From Pontibacter diazotrophicus (GTDB lineage: Bacteria; Bacteroidota; Bacteroidia; Cytophagales; Hymenobacteraceae), in contig NZ_QRGR01000005.1 of NCBI RefSeq assembly GCF_003367245.1, positions 62,001 to 126,000 on the forward strand: a stretch of 64,000 nt of DNA, read 5' to 3'. A model generated the notes under the pieces. That model saw nothing but the letters and a program-made list of their open reading frames with translations. It ran no database searches and had not been told where the DNA came from. The position numbers were made by a program, and so were the translations under genes. Position 1 is the first letter of the stretch. Every line of letters begins with the position of its first letter. Positions 9,318 through 17,575 of this stretch are shown here, piece after piece.

Positions 9318-10198
9318 AGGTTGTTTTTATAGGTACCGTAGAATTTTCGAAGAAGGCGCTGCTCAAACTACTGGAGTTGAAGGTGAACGTGGTGGGTGTA
9401 ATCACCAAAGCTAAATCAGACTTTAATGCTGATTTTGTGAGCCTGGAGGAAGTTTGCGAGGAGAAGGAGATTCCGTATAAACTGGTGCGAGACATAAACC
9501 ACCCGAACAATATTGCCTGGATACAAGAGCGAAGCCCTGATGTTCTGTTTTGTTTTGGATGGTCGAGCTTACTTAAAGCCGATATCCTATCTCTTGCTCC
9601 CATGGGAGTAGTTGGTTACCATCCTGCGCTTATACCGCAGAATAAAGGGCGGCACCCCATTATCTGGGCTTTGGTGTTAGGCCTGGATAAAACAGGTTCT
9701 ACCTTCTTTTTCATGGACGAGGGAGCAGACACAGGCGACATCCTGAACCAGAAAGCATTGGAAATAGCACCTGACGATGATGCCGGTACACTGTATAGCA
9801 AGCTGGTTAATCTGGCTTTAAAACAAATAGAGGAATTTGTGCCGCAGCTTCAGGCAGGGGAATATCCCAGAATTCCACAGGAAGAGGAGGGAAACTCCTG
9901 GAGAAAGCGCGGCAGGAAAGATGGTGAAATTGACTGGCGGATGAGTAGCGAAAATATCAGAAACCTTGTCAGAGGGCTTACCAGACCATATGTAGGCGCC
10001 CATTTTATGTATAAGGGCGGCGAGTACAAAGTCTGGAAATGTGAGACAGTTGCTACTGCAGTTGAAAAAAATATTGAGCCGGGGAAAGTGATTGAAAAGA
10101 AAGATGGCAGCCTTTTGGTAAAAACAGGTGATACCGCCATTCGCTTAACTGAATTTGATTTAACTGAAGATATAGAGATCGGAGAATATCTGATATGA
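9314..10198 (+). CDS. Formyltransferase family protein (sugar N-formyltransferase-like)
   Basis: A 294-residue protein with a formyl_trans_N domain and a C-terminal Fmt-like domain. It is probably a 10-formyl-tetrahydrofolate-dependent N-formyltransferase. The core segment GVVGYHPALIPQNKGRHPI keeps the catalytic His, and MDEGADTGDI keeps the Asp, but the usual Asn two residues before the His is Gly. True Fmt is expected elsewhere in the genome, and the placement inside a nonulosonate operon, overlapping PIG-L by four bases, argues for formylation of an amino sugar. The substrate is inferred. Confidence 0.78.
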   Translation: MKVVFIGTVEFSKKALLKLLELKVNVVGVITKAKSDFNADFVSLEEVCEEKEIPYKLVRDINHPNNIAWIQERSPDVLFCFGWSSLLKADILSLAPMGVVGYHPALIPQNKGRHPIIWALVLGLDKTGSTFFFMDEGADTGDILNQKALEIAPDDDAGTLYSKLVNLALKQIEEFVPQLQAGEYPRIPQEEEGNSWRKRGRKDGEIDWRMSSENIRNLVRGLTRPYVGAHFMYKGGEYKVWKCETVATAVEKNIEPGKVIEKKDGSLLVKTGDTAIRLTEFDLTEDIEIGEYLI

Positions 10199-10869
10199 GA
10201 AAAAACGTACTCGTAGTTGCCGCGCATCCTGACGATGAAGTGCTGGGTGTTGGAGGAACCATTTTAAAACATAAAGCCCAGGGTGATGCTGTATATTGGC
10301 TAATAGTAACCAACATATTCGAGAAAGACGGATTTACGGAGGAAAGGGTCCGAAGCCGCCAGCAGGAGATTGAAGAAGTTGCGGAACGCTTGGGTATAAC
10401 TAAAACATTTAAGTTAGATTACCCTACCATGACTTTATCAAGCTCCAGCCTGATAAAGATGATACCAGAGATTTCCTCTGTTTTTCAGGAGGTGGAGCCG
10501 GAAGTTATCTACTGCCTCAACAGATCCGATGCCCACTCAGACCACAGGTTTATTTTTGATGCGGTTATGGCCTGCACCAAGTCTTTCAGATACCCGTATG
10601 TAAAGCAGGTGCTGATGTACGAGTGCATTTCTGAAACAGAATTTGCGCCTGCTCTTCCTGAAAAAGCCTTTCTGCCGAATTATTACGTAGATATTTCTGA
10701 TTACCTGGAGCAGAAGTTGAACATCATGAAGGTGTATGCATCAGAAGTGGGGGAGCACCCATTTCCGCGTTCTTTAGAAAACATTAAAGCACTTGCACAT
10801 TACAGAGGGGCAAGTGTCGGCGTAAAACATGCCGAGGCTTTTCAACTTGTTAAATATATTGATAAATAA
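10195..10869 (+). CDS. PIG-L family zinc deacetylase
   Basis: A 224-residue LmbE/PIG-L deacetylase, which removes an N-acetyl group from a sugar. AAHPDDEVLGVGG (near residues 9-21) provides the His/Asp/Asp zinc ligands and NRSDAHSDHR near residue 117 supplies further ligands. It overlaps the formyltransferase by four bases and ends one base before the next gene. A deacetylase paired with a formyltransferase suggests that one acetamido group of the nonulosonic acid or its precursor is exposed as a free amine and then formylated. Confidence 0.85.
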   Translation: MRKNVLVVAAHPDDEVLGVGGTILKHKAQGDAVYWLIVTNIFEKDGFTEERVRSRQQEIEEVAERLGITKTFKLDYPTMTLSSSSLIKMIPEISSVFQEVEPEVIYCLNRSDAHSDHRFIFDAVMACTKSFRYPYVKQVLMYECISETEFAPALPEKAFLPNYYVDISDYLEQKLNIMKVYASEVGEHPFPRSLENIKALAHYRGASVGVKHAEAFQLVKYIDK

Positions 10870-10870
10870 T

Positions 10871-11917
10871 ATGAATGACTACCACAGACACATTATCAAA
10901 AGTAAATCTCCTATAAAACAGGCGCTGGCACAGTTAGACAAACTGGCTGCCGACGCCATTTTATTTGTTGTAGACAGTGATGAAAAGCTCGTCGGCTCTT
11001 TAACAGATGGCGATGTGAGAAGAGGTTTCTTAAGAGGCCTTTCTTTAGATGATGTTGTTGATGAGTTTATTCAGCCAAATCCCAAATTCATTCAAAAAGG
11101 TGCCTATACTATTGAGGAGGTTATCAACTACAGGAAAAATCAACTAAAGATTATTCCTGTGCTCTGCCAGGAAGGCAGAATTGTGAATGTTATCAACTTC
11201 AGGTTTTTAAAGTCCTATTTGCCTGTTGATGCCGTACTAATGGCCGGCGGCAGAGGGTCAAGACTAAGACCTCTAACGGATAATGTGCCAAAGCCCCTGC
11301 TAAAAGTAGGAGACAAGCCTATTATTGAGCATAACATGGACAGGCTGATCAGCTTCGGTATTGACGATATTTGGTTGTCTGTTCGCTACCTGGGGGAGCA
11401 GTTGGAAGAACATTTTGGGGATGGTAGCTCCAAGTATGTGAACGTTCAATATGTATGGGAAGATGAGCCCTTGGGAACATTGGGAGCAGTAGGCAAAGTA
11501 GAAGACTTCCAGCACGACTGTGTATTGGTTTCCAATTCTGACCTGCTCACCAACCTAGACTACGAAGACTTCTACCTGGACTTTAAAGCAAAAGACGCGG
11601 CCATATCCGTGGTTTCCATACCCTATACTGTCAATATACCGTATGCCGTTCTGGAAACAGAGGAGACAACTATCAAAAGCTTTAAGGAAAAGCCTACCTA
11701 TACATATTACTCTAACGGAGGAATATACCTGATCAAGAGAGAGGTGCTGAAGTATATCCCTAAAGATAGCTTCTACGATACGACAGATCTCATGGAGCTG
11801 CTTATCGAAAAAGGCTTTAAGGTTAACTCTTACCCGCTGCGGGGATACTGGCTAGACATTGGTAAGCCCGAAGACTTTAAAAAAGCACAGGAAGACATCA
11901 AGCATATTAAATTTTAG
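10871..11917 (+). CDS. CBS-domain nucleotidyltransferase (PtmE/LegE-like)
   Basis: A 348-residue protein. Residues 1-115 hold a CBS-domain pair, and from about 122 there is an NTP-transferase domain with VLMAGGRGSRLRPLTDNVPKPLLKVG. In Campylobacter the homologue PtmE makes the GDP-activated amino sugar that starts the GDP route to legionaminic acid. I place the start at 10871 because the alternative in-frame start at 10829 would overlap the PIG-L gene and adds 14 residues lacking the family's start. It abuts the CMP-transferase with no gap. The activated base (GDP or UDP) cannot be read. Confidence 0.85.
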   Translation: MNDYHRHIIKSKSPIKQALAQLDKLAADAILFVVDSDEKLVGSLTDGDVRRGFLRGLSLDDVVDEFIQPNPKFIQKGAYTIEEVINYRKNQLKIIPVLCQEGRIVNVINFRFLKSYLPVDAVLMAGGRGSRLRPLTDNVPKPLLKVGDKPIIEHNMDRLISFGIDDIWLSVRYLGEQLEEHFGDGSSKYVNVQYVWEDEPLGTLGAVGKVEDFQHDCVLVSNSDLLTNLDYEDFYLDFKAKDAAISVVSIPYTVNIPYAVLETEETTIKSFKEKPTYTYYSNGGIYLIKREVLKYIPKDSFYDTTDLMELLIEKGFKVNSYPLRGYWLDIGKPEDFKKAQEDIKHIKF

Positions 11918-12604
11918 ATGGACTTTCTTTTTTTAATCACAGCGCGTGGCGGCTCCAAGGGACTGCCCGGTAAAAACATTAAGCCTCTTTACGGCAGGCC
12001 GTTGCTCTCGTATACCCTGGACGCAGCCAAAGCCGTAAGCTCCCCGGAGCATATCTGCGTATCAACAGATGATGAGGCCATTGCAGCGGTTGTACGGGAC
12101 GCCGGTATTCCGGTGCCTTTCATGCGGCCCCAGGAACTGGCAACGGATACGGCCACTACGGAGCAGGTTTTGATTCATGCTATTCAGTTTTATGAAAGCC
12201 AGGGAGTAAACTATGATTATGTTGTTATACTACAGCCTACTTCTCCTCTAAGAACAGGCCAGCACATTCAGGAGGCACTGAACACTATTACGCCTGATAC
12301 TGAAATGATTGTTTCTGTAAAGGAAACAGATGCAAACCCGTATTATGTATTAGTGGAGGAAGATGAAGAAGGAATACTTCGTAAATCCAAAGAAGGACAT
12401 TTCACCAGAAGGCAGGACTGTCCTAAAGTATATGAATTGAATGGTGCCATCTACATCATCAATGTAGATAAGTTAAAACAGAAAGGACTGACTCAGTTGA
12501 ATAGGCAGAAATACGTAATGGATAAAATGGCTTCAATAGATATTGATGATGAGTTGGATTTCAGTCTTGTTGAATTAGTTATTTCTAAAGAAGAGCGTGG
12601 GTAA
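11918..12604 (+). CDS. neuA: CMP-nonulosonate cytidylyltransferase (NeuA/LegF type)
   Basis: A 228-residue cytidylyltransferase that activates a nonulosonic acid with CTP to give the CMP-sugar donor. ITARGGSKGLPGKNIKPLYGR at the N-terminus is the CTP-binding signature, and LQPTSPLRTG near residue 107 and the late SIDIDDELD segment are also conserved. It is the last enzyme of the pathway and sits at the end of the run. Its final codons overlap the GTG start of the ABC exporter by eight bases. Confidence 0.93.
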   Translation: MDFLFLITARGGSKGLPGKNIKPLYGRPLLSYTLDAAKAVSSPEHICVSTDDEAIAAVVRDAGIPVPFMRPQELATDTATTEQVLIHAIQFYESQGVNYDYVVILQPTSPLRTGQHIQEALNTITPDTEMIVSVKETDANPYYVLVEEDEEGILRKSKEGHFTRRQDCPKVYELNGAIYIINVDKLKQKGLTQLNRQKYVMDKMASIDIDDELDFSLVELVISKEERG

Positions 12605-14396
12605 ATCTAATAACATAATAAATAAATACTTTGAGAATTTTGCCTACTTCTATAACCATTTAGGCAACAGGATATTTATCTCCTTTGGGCTAAGCATCAT
12701 GGTAGGTGTATTGGATGGCTTTGGCCTGGCCATGTTTCTGCCCCTGCTCCAGATGGTAGACAGCAGGAACGCTGAAGTGGACTCGGAACAGATGGGAAAC
12801 CTGTCTTTCCTGATTGATGGACTCCGGTCGATGGGCTTTACGCTCAACCTGCAGACCGTGCTGCTGGTTATGCTGCTGTTTTTTTCGCTGAAGGGAGTAA
12901 TGAAGTTCCTGGAGGGACTCTACAAAGTTGTGCTGCAGCAGCGCTTTATACGGCAGATTCGTTTTTCAAACATCAACCTGCTATCGGGGTACCGCTATAC
13001 GGAGTTTGTTAACAGCGACTCCGGAAAAATTCAGAATACCTTTAGCGGTGAAGTTGACCGGGTAAACCAGGCATACCGGGCTTATTTTAAGACTTATCAG
13101 TATGGCGTTATGGTGCTGGTATACATGTGCTTCGCGCTGATGGCCAATGCCCAGTTTGCCCTTTTTGTAGCTATTGGAGGGGTGCTTACAAATTTCTTCT
13201 TCAATTACTTCTACAAAAAGACAAAGCAGCTTTCAAAAAAATACACCACCAAGACACACGCTTTTCAGGGTTTGCTCATTCAGATGGTGGCCAACTTCAA
13301 ATACCTGAAAGCATCCGGGCTTATTAGTGAGTTTGGGCAGAAGTTAAAAAAATCAATCACCAGTATAGAGGTAATACAGCGTAGAATAGGCACCTTGTCT
13401 GCTGCCCTGTCTGCTGTGCGGGAGCCAATGGTAATTCTGGTGGTGGTAGTGGTGATACTGGTGCAGGTAAACTTTCTTGGAGAAAGCCTGGGCCTGATTA
13501 TCCTGAGTTTGCTTTTCTTTTACCGGGCGCTGAATTTCCTGATGTCCGTTCAAAACTACTGGAATTCTTTTCTGGGTGTATCAGGCTCTCTCGATAATTT
13601 ATCGGAGTTTACAGAAGAACTGGCGCAGCACCAGGAGGTACCCGGAGCGAAGAAGTTTGAAGGTTTTCATGAGCAGATTGAAATAAGGAACCTCAACTTC
13701 TCCTACGACACGATGCATGTGTTGAAGGGAATTTCGCTTACTATCAGGAAAAATGAAACTGTAGCGCTGGTAGGAGAGAGTGGCTCCGGAAAAACCACCT
13801 TAATGAATGTACTCAGCGGCTTGCTTCAATCCGACAAAGGGACATTCCTGATAGATGGAAAAGAAATCTCTTCCTTCGATGTGCGCTCGTACCAGCAGCG
13901 CATAGGGTATATAACACAGGAGCCTGTGATTTTCAATGATACCATCTTCAATAACATTACGTTCTGGGATGAGCCCACACCAGATAACATAGCTCGCTTT
14001 CATAAGGCCCTGAAGCTGGCCTCTATCGAAGACTTTGTCAATAGCCTGCCTGAAAAGGAAAACGCGCCTCTCGGCAACAATGGCATCATGGTAAGCGGCG
14101 GTCAGAAGCAGCGTTTATCTATTGCCCGGGAGCTGTATAAAGAGGTTGATTTCCTGTTTATGGACGAAGCCACCTCTGCCCTGGATTCGGAAACAGAGAA
14201 GAGCATACAGGAAAACATCGACCAACTAAAAGGGAATTATACGATTGTCATTATTGCACACCGTTTGTCCACTGTTAAAGATGCCGACAGAATAGTGTAT
14301 CTGAAACATGGGGTTGTGGAAAACGAGGGAAGCTTTGATGATCTGAAGGAAACCTCTAACAGGTTTAAGAAAATGGTTGAGATGAATAACTTGTAA
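12597..14396 (+). CDS. ABC exporter with fused permease and ATPase (MsbA/PglK-like)
   Basis: A 599-residue half-transporter. About 320 residues of transmembrane domain with several hydrophobic helices are followed by a nucleotide-binding domain with Walker A GESGSGKTT, signature MVSGGQKQRLS, Walker B VDFLFMDEATSALD and a downstream HRLSTVKDADRI switch. It starts with GTG inside the end of neuA, so it is likely translationally coupled. PglK-type exporters flip lipid-linked oligosaccharides, and no Wzx flippase was seen in the window, so this may be the flippase. Lipid A export (MsbA) is the alternative. Confidence 0.88.
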   Translation: MGKSNNIINKYFENFAYFYNHLGNRIFISFGLSIMVGVLDGFGLAMFLPLLQMVDSRNAEVDSEQMGNLSFLIDGLRSMGFTLNLQTVLLVMLLFFSLKGVMKFLEGLYKVVLQQRFIRQIRFSNINLLSGYRYTEFVNSDSGKIQNTFSGEVDRVNQAYRAYFKTYQYGVMVLVYMCFALMANAQFALFVAIGGVLTNFFFNYFYKKTKQLSKKYTTKTHAFQGLLIQMVANFKYLKASGLISEFGQKLKKSITSIEVIQRRIGTLSAALSAVREPMVILVVVVVILVQVNFLGESLGLIILSLLFFYRALNFLMSVQNYWNSFLGVSGSLDNLSEFTEELAQHQEVPGAKKFEGFHEQIEIRNLNFSYDTMHVLKGISLTIRKNETVALVGESGSGKTTLMNVLSGLLQSDKGTFLIDGKEISSFDVRSYQQRIGYITQEPVIFNDTIFNNITFWDEPTPDNIARFHKALKLASIEDFVNSLPEKENAPLGNNGIMVSGGQKQRLSIARELYKEVDFLFMDEATSALDSETEKSIQENIDQLKGNYTIVIIAHRLSTVKDADRIVYLKHGVVENEGSFDDLKETSNRFKKMVEMNNL

Positions 14397-14463
14397 AAGG
14401 CACTGCTGCAGAAGCTATAATTAAACAGGCTCTAAATTTTTTATATGAATCATCAAACTCTTC

Positions 14464-15258
14464 ATGGTTAATATCAGATATTTGAAAGGAGTTGCCAAAT
14501 ATGCAAGAAAGCGACTGTCATATTATTTTGCGGATCTGGCAAATATATTTTTTTATGACACTGTTAAAGAACCCTATCGATTAATAAAGGTAAATCCTGC
14601 AGCTATCAGTATGCGATTGCTACCTTCCAAGCGAACGGACAAGGATATTTTTGCAAACATAAAGAAGGAGGCTCTGCATTTATATGACCTGGAAAGAGGG
14701 GCTTTTGATCCGAAACGAAACACTGGCCGTATTTTGGGTGGTGATTGGGACCTGAAGAAAAAACCATACGATGTGGACATGATGTTTGAATCGTATAACA
14801 AGCGATTCAACGAAGGGGCAAACTGGGAAGATACTGCGGTTTTCGAGCAAGGAGTAGGCGTGTTAGAGAAAGGAGGTATAATGTATGGATGCCGGACCTT
14901 GGAGGAGTTTAAAAGCAAAAGGCTGGACTATATAGACAACTTGTGCCATGATATAAGAACAAACGGCTTTCGGACGCAGAATAATACCCTGGAAAATGAT
15001 AAAAGAAGCCAAGATACCTACCACGAAATTACAGTAAACATTGGTAGAAACGGAGAGCTTATTTATAATAACTGTACAGGCAACAACAGGCTGGCGCTGG
15101 CTAAAGCCCTTCAACTCGAATACATTCCTGTATTAGTAGTTGTGAGGCATAAAAAATGGGAGCTTTTAAAAAAGAAAGTTAGAGAAAACCATACTTCTGG
15201 AATAAATAGTCTTTTGGTAGAGCAAGTTAGAAGCCATCCAGATTTTCAAGCAGAATAA
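14464..15258 (+). CDS. Uncharacterised protein with ParB-like fold
   Basis: A 264-residue soluble protein. The C-terminal part (about residues 190-225) reads ITVNIGRNGELIYNNCTGNNRLALAKAL followed by a hydrophobic VLVVVRH strand. This is the layout of a ParB/Srx-fold core, in which GNNRLA would replace the GHRRLA of typical members. The N-terminal half is unlike anything I recognise. It lies 67 bases after the exporter on the same strand, before a mobile-element scar. Such proteins recur in glycan clusters; a nucleotidase or CTP-binding role is conceivable but not shown. Confidence 0.6.
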   Translation: MVNIRYLKGVAKYARKRLSYYFADLANIFFYDTVKEPYRLIKVNPAAISMRLLPSKRTDKDIFANIKKEALHLYDLERGAFDPKRNTGRILGGDWDLKKKPYDVDMMFESYNKRFNEGANWEDTAVFEQGVGVLEKGGIMYGCRTLEEFKSKRLDYIDNLCHDIRTNGFRTQNNTLENDKRSQDTYHEITVNIGRNGELIYNNCTGNNRLALAKALQLEYIPVLVVVRHKKWELLKKKVRENHTSGINSLLVEQVRSHPDFQAE

Positions 15259-15274
15259 TAATGGAATTGCATAG

Positions 15275-15560
15275 TTAGTTCACTGGAGGCTTTTTCTCCA
15301 GCCACTGGGCCATTTGCCGCTTCTGCTCCTGGGTGAAGCGGCAAATGGCCCAGTGGCAGTTGCATGTAAAACCGGTCCGAGAACGTGGTGGGGCTGCAGT
15401 CAAGAGGTACGCGCAGGCCACGCAGGCTGGTGTGCGCCATGGCTGCTTTTATCGCCCTGAGGTGCTCGCGCTCGTACTCCTGCTGGTGGCAGGCATAAAG
15501 CCGCTGCCACTCTGCCCTGTCAACACCCTTCTGCTTTACCTGTTCTAACTGCCTGGCCAT
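15275..15560 (-). pseudogene. Transposase N-terminal remnant (IS630-like)
   Basis: Reading the minus strand from 15560, an ATG opens MARQLEQVKQKGVDRAEWQR and continues into a region that looks like the helix-turn-helix N-terminus of an IS630-type transposase. The frame then loses sense; in another frame RFTQEQKRQMAQWLEKKPPVN resembles the linker after the HTH and ends at a stop near 15275. There is no DDE domain. The frame change falls next to a perfect 23-bp palindrome. It is a dead fragment; the family assignment is tentative. Confidence 0.42.
15301..15357. repeat. Perfect 23-bp inverted repeat with 11-nt loop
   Basis: The arms are 15301-15323 and 15335-15357, exact reverse complements, with a loop at 15324-15334. 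They lie inside the decayed transposase, and no T-run follows on either strand, so this is not an ordinary terminator. The right-hand information is also part of the coding-like segment, suggesting a templated inverted duplication. Confidence 0.85.
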
Positions 15561-15682
15561 AGTCGTTCCCGTTTAGAAGACAACAAAAAAGACCTTACTT
15601 GTGCCATTCTTTTGGCATGAAGGGAGTAACCGGGACGCCAGTGGTCTTTTGCCTTTGCTTTTTTGAAAAGCAATGTTACAAA

Positions 15683-16813
15683 TTATAGTAAAGAAAATAC
15701 TTTTTCCCACATTGTCCCAACTTGATTGGAGAGTTCTGGTTTTCTCTCTATCAAATGATTCCTCATTTTTCTGTTTGATTCAGTATCCAAGAGTTCATTA
15801 AGCCTTGACTCTAATATTTTTTCTGATTCAGTAACCTTCACTACTCTATCCTCTAGTCCAAAATCCTTAAACAGTTCAGAATATTTATGGCTCCAACTTG
15901 TAGCCAGACAAGGGATATTTTGATTTAAAGCACTTGCAACGCCGTGGTAGCGGGATGAAATTACAGCAAATGACGCAGAGATAACACCTTTTAGTTGTTT
16001 AGAATCTAAATCTGAAAAAATTTGTACAGGGGAATCTAAACTCTGATTGACGGCATGGCATAATTTGAGATCTCTTTTTCCCTCGTGATTTAATAAAAAG
16101 GGCGTATAACCTAAAGATCGACTCTTCTGAATAATTTTGTGTAGAAAGGAAATATATTGATCGCTGGAGGTTGCTGTGTGGTTAATCATTTGAGAATTAG
16201 GAATTACACAAATGCCATTAACGACTTTAAAATCTTGTGGGACCTCACCTTTAACGGTTAAACTGAAATCAGTACATATCATCGTCTTGTCTTTATCAAG
16301 ACCTGCGTCAACTAAATAGTTGTATGATATTTCTTCCCTGGCAACTACCAAATCAGCGTAGTCATTTAAGATATCTATTATCTTTTTCCCATGTGTTGTT
16401 TGAAAAGGTCCAAATGCTTGAGGTAATAAGATAATCTTAGTACCATTACTTTTCAACCCCTGGTAATAATTTCTAAATCTTTGGAAATACTCATCTTTAT
16501 ATTTCCACTGATCACCCCACCGAAAGCCACTGGCATCTAGTACTATATTAATCTGCGGATCCGCATAATACCTATCGAAAATAGGAATATCCATTTTAAG
16601 CCGCCTGAATATTGCCCTGGGATAGCGACCGTGCTTTAACAAAAAGCGATGTCTTAAATCCAGTGTTGTATCTATTGTTTCTATACTCCCCTCTGAGTTG
16701 TTATAATAGACGGTGGAATTGGGGAATCTATTTTCTACCTCACCAAGAATAGCATACAACATTAACTCAGCACCTTTATTTTTCCTCTCGGTACCGTCGA
16801 TTTGAATTTTCAT
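15683..16813 (-). CDS. Polysaccharide pyruvyl transferase family protein
   Basis: A 376-residue PS_pyruv_trans-family protein, expected to add pyruvate ketals to (or, in related branches, otherwise modify) sugars of an exported glycan. The N-terminus has NKGAELMLYAIL, the middle has LLPQAFGPF, and SSRYHGVASALNQNIPCLATSW near residue 291 is the conserved donor-binding segment. It is transcribed against the main locus, last in a minus-strand group. Its AT-rich codon use differs from the flanking + strand genes, consistent with separate acquisition. Confidence 0.88.
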   Translation of the reverse strand: MKIQIDGTERKNKGAELMLYAILGEVENRFPNSTVYYNNSEGSIETIDTTLDLRHRFLLKHGRYPRAIFRRLKMDIPIFDRYYADPQINIVLDASGFRWGDQWKYKDEYFQRFRNYYQGLKSNGTKIILLPQAFGPFQTTHGKKIIDILNDYADLVVAREEISYNYLVDAGLDKDKTMICTDFSLTVKGEVPQDFKVVNGICVIPNSQMINHTATSSDQYISFLHKIIQKSRSLGYTPFLLNHEGKRDLKLCHAVNQSLDSPVQIFSDLDSKQLKGVISASFAVISSRYHGVASALNQNIPCLATSWSHKYSELFKDFGLEDRVVKVTESEKILESRLNELLDTESNRKMRNHLIERKPELSNQVGTMWEKVFSLL

Positions 16814-16844
16814 GAATTCGTCAGATTATTTCTTCTTAATTGAT

Positions 16845-17351
16845 CTATATTTCTCTTTTCTGAAAAAGCAACCATTCCTTCGGAATCGGAGTAACCCACT
16901 GCCATGTACATGAGAGGACGTTGGTGTTTTTCAAATCTAAAACCTTTTCCATTTTTCTTTTTAAGCCTTCCATATCAGGCCCATTAATTGAGCAAATGCT
17001 TAGGCTTAAGGTTTCCAATGCAAGCATCATCGTCATATTGGCTAGTGATGCATCTATATGTTTTACATGTCTATCTGTTTTATCAAAATGGGCATCTAGG
17101 TTGCCTACAATGACAATCAACATCTCTTTTTCATAACCCTTTATCCCCATTGGAATTTTGACTACATCTTTCAGTAAATCCGGATCATCAATAATAAAGT
17201 AATCTAAGGGCTGAGGATTACAAGGACTTGGAGGCTGGCTTGCTGCTAAAATAGCTTTGCTGATAATATCCCAGAGAATATTCTGATTAAGAAACCAGTA
17301 TACAGATCTTCGATAAGGGGTGAGTTTATAAAATTCAGCATAAAAATACAA
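16845..17351 (-). pseudogene. Nitroreductase-family fragment, N-terminus missing
   Basis: A 168-codon frame resembling the C-terminal half of the flavin nitroreductases found with F420-reductase/pyruvyltransferase gene sets. RRSVYWF, then PPSPCNPQPLDYFIIDD (the usual SPSxCNxQPW-type FMN segment), and a final CTWQWVTPIPKEW are recognisable. The only available start is a TTG at 17351; the frame is open a few codons further up to a stop, with no ATG. Members of this set are usually about 330 residues, so roughly the first half is gone. It is probably non-functional. Confidence 0.62.
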
Positions 17352-17452
17352 GCCTTTTACGCTGCAATCCTTTTATAGGGTGAGTTGCCGTTCCCACTTA
17401 TTCGGTTAGCACATCCTTGAACCACTTGTACTGCGCAATTTATTTATATGAT

Positions 17453-17575
17453 TTACCATGCAAATCGCAAGAGATGGCAAGTGTTACATCTTTGTATTTG
17501 AACTACTGTTGTACTGATTAGCATGAGGTGTGCTCCTTTATTAGGAACACCCATACCTTTCAATTCTATGATCAT
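17453..17575 (-). pseudogene. Remnant of a second pyruvyl transferase (N-terminus only)
   Basis: A 40-codon frame starting at an ATG that overlaps the upstream gene's stop as ATGA. The first 20 residues, MIIELKGMGVPNKGAHLMLI, align with the start of the intact pyruvyl transferase at 16813 (MKIQIDGTERKNKGAELMLY). Homology ends abruptly there, and the frame stops 20 codons later. The sequence between it and the nitroreductase fragment has no recognisable coding content. This looks like a deletion that removed the rest of this gene and the front of the next. Confidence 0.6.

Noticed and set aside
10829-10870. Upstream in-frame start for the CBS-nucleotidyltransferase
   Set aside because: It would overlap the PIG-L coding end by 41 bases; the ATG at 10871 starts with sequence typical of the CBS domain.
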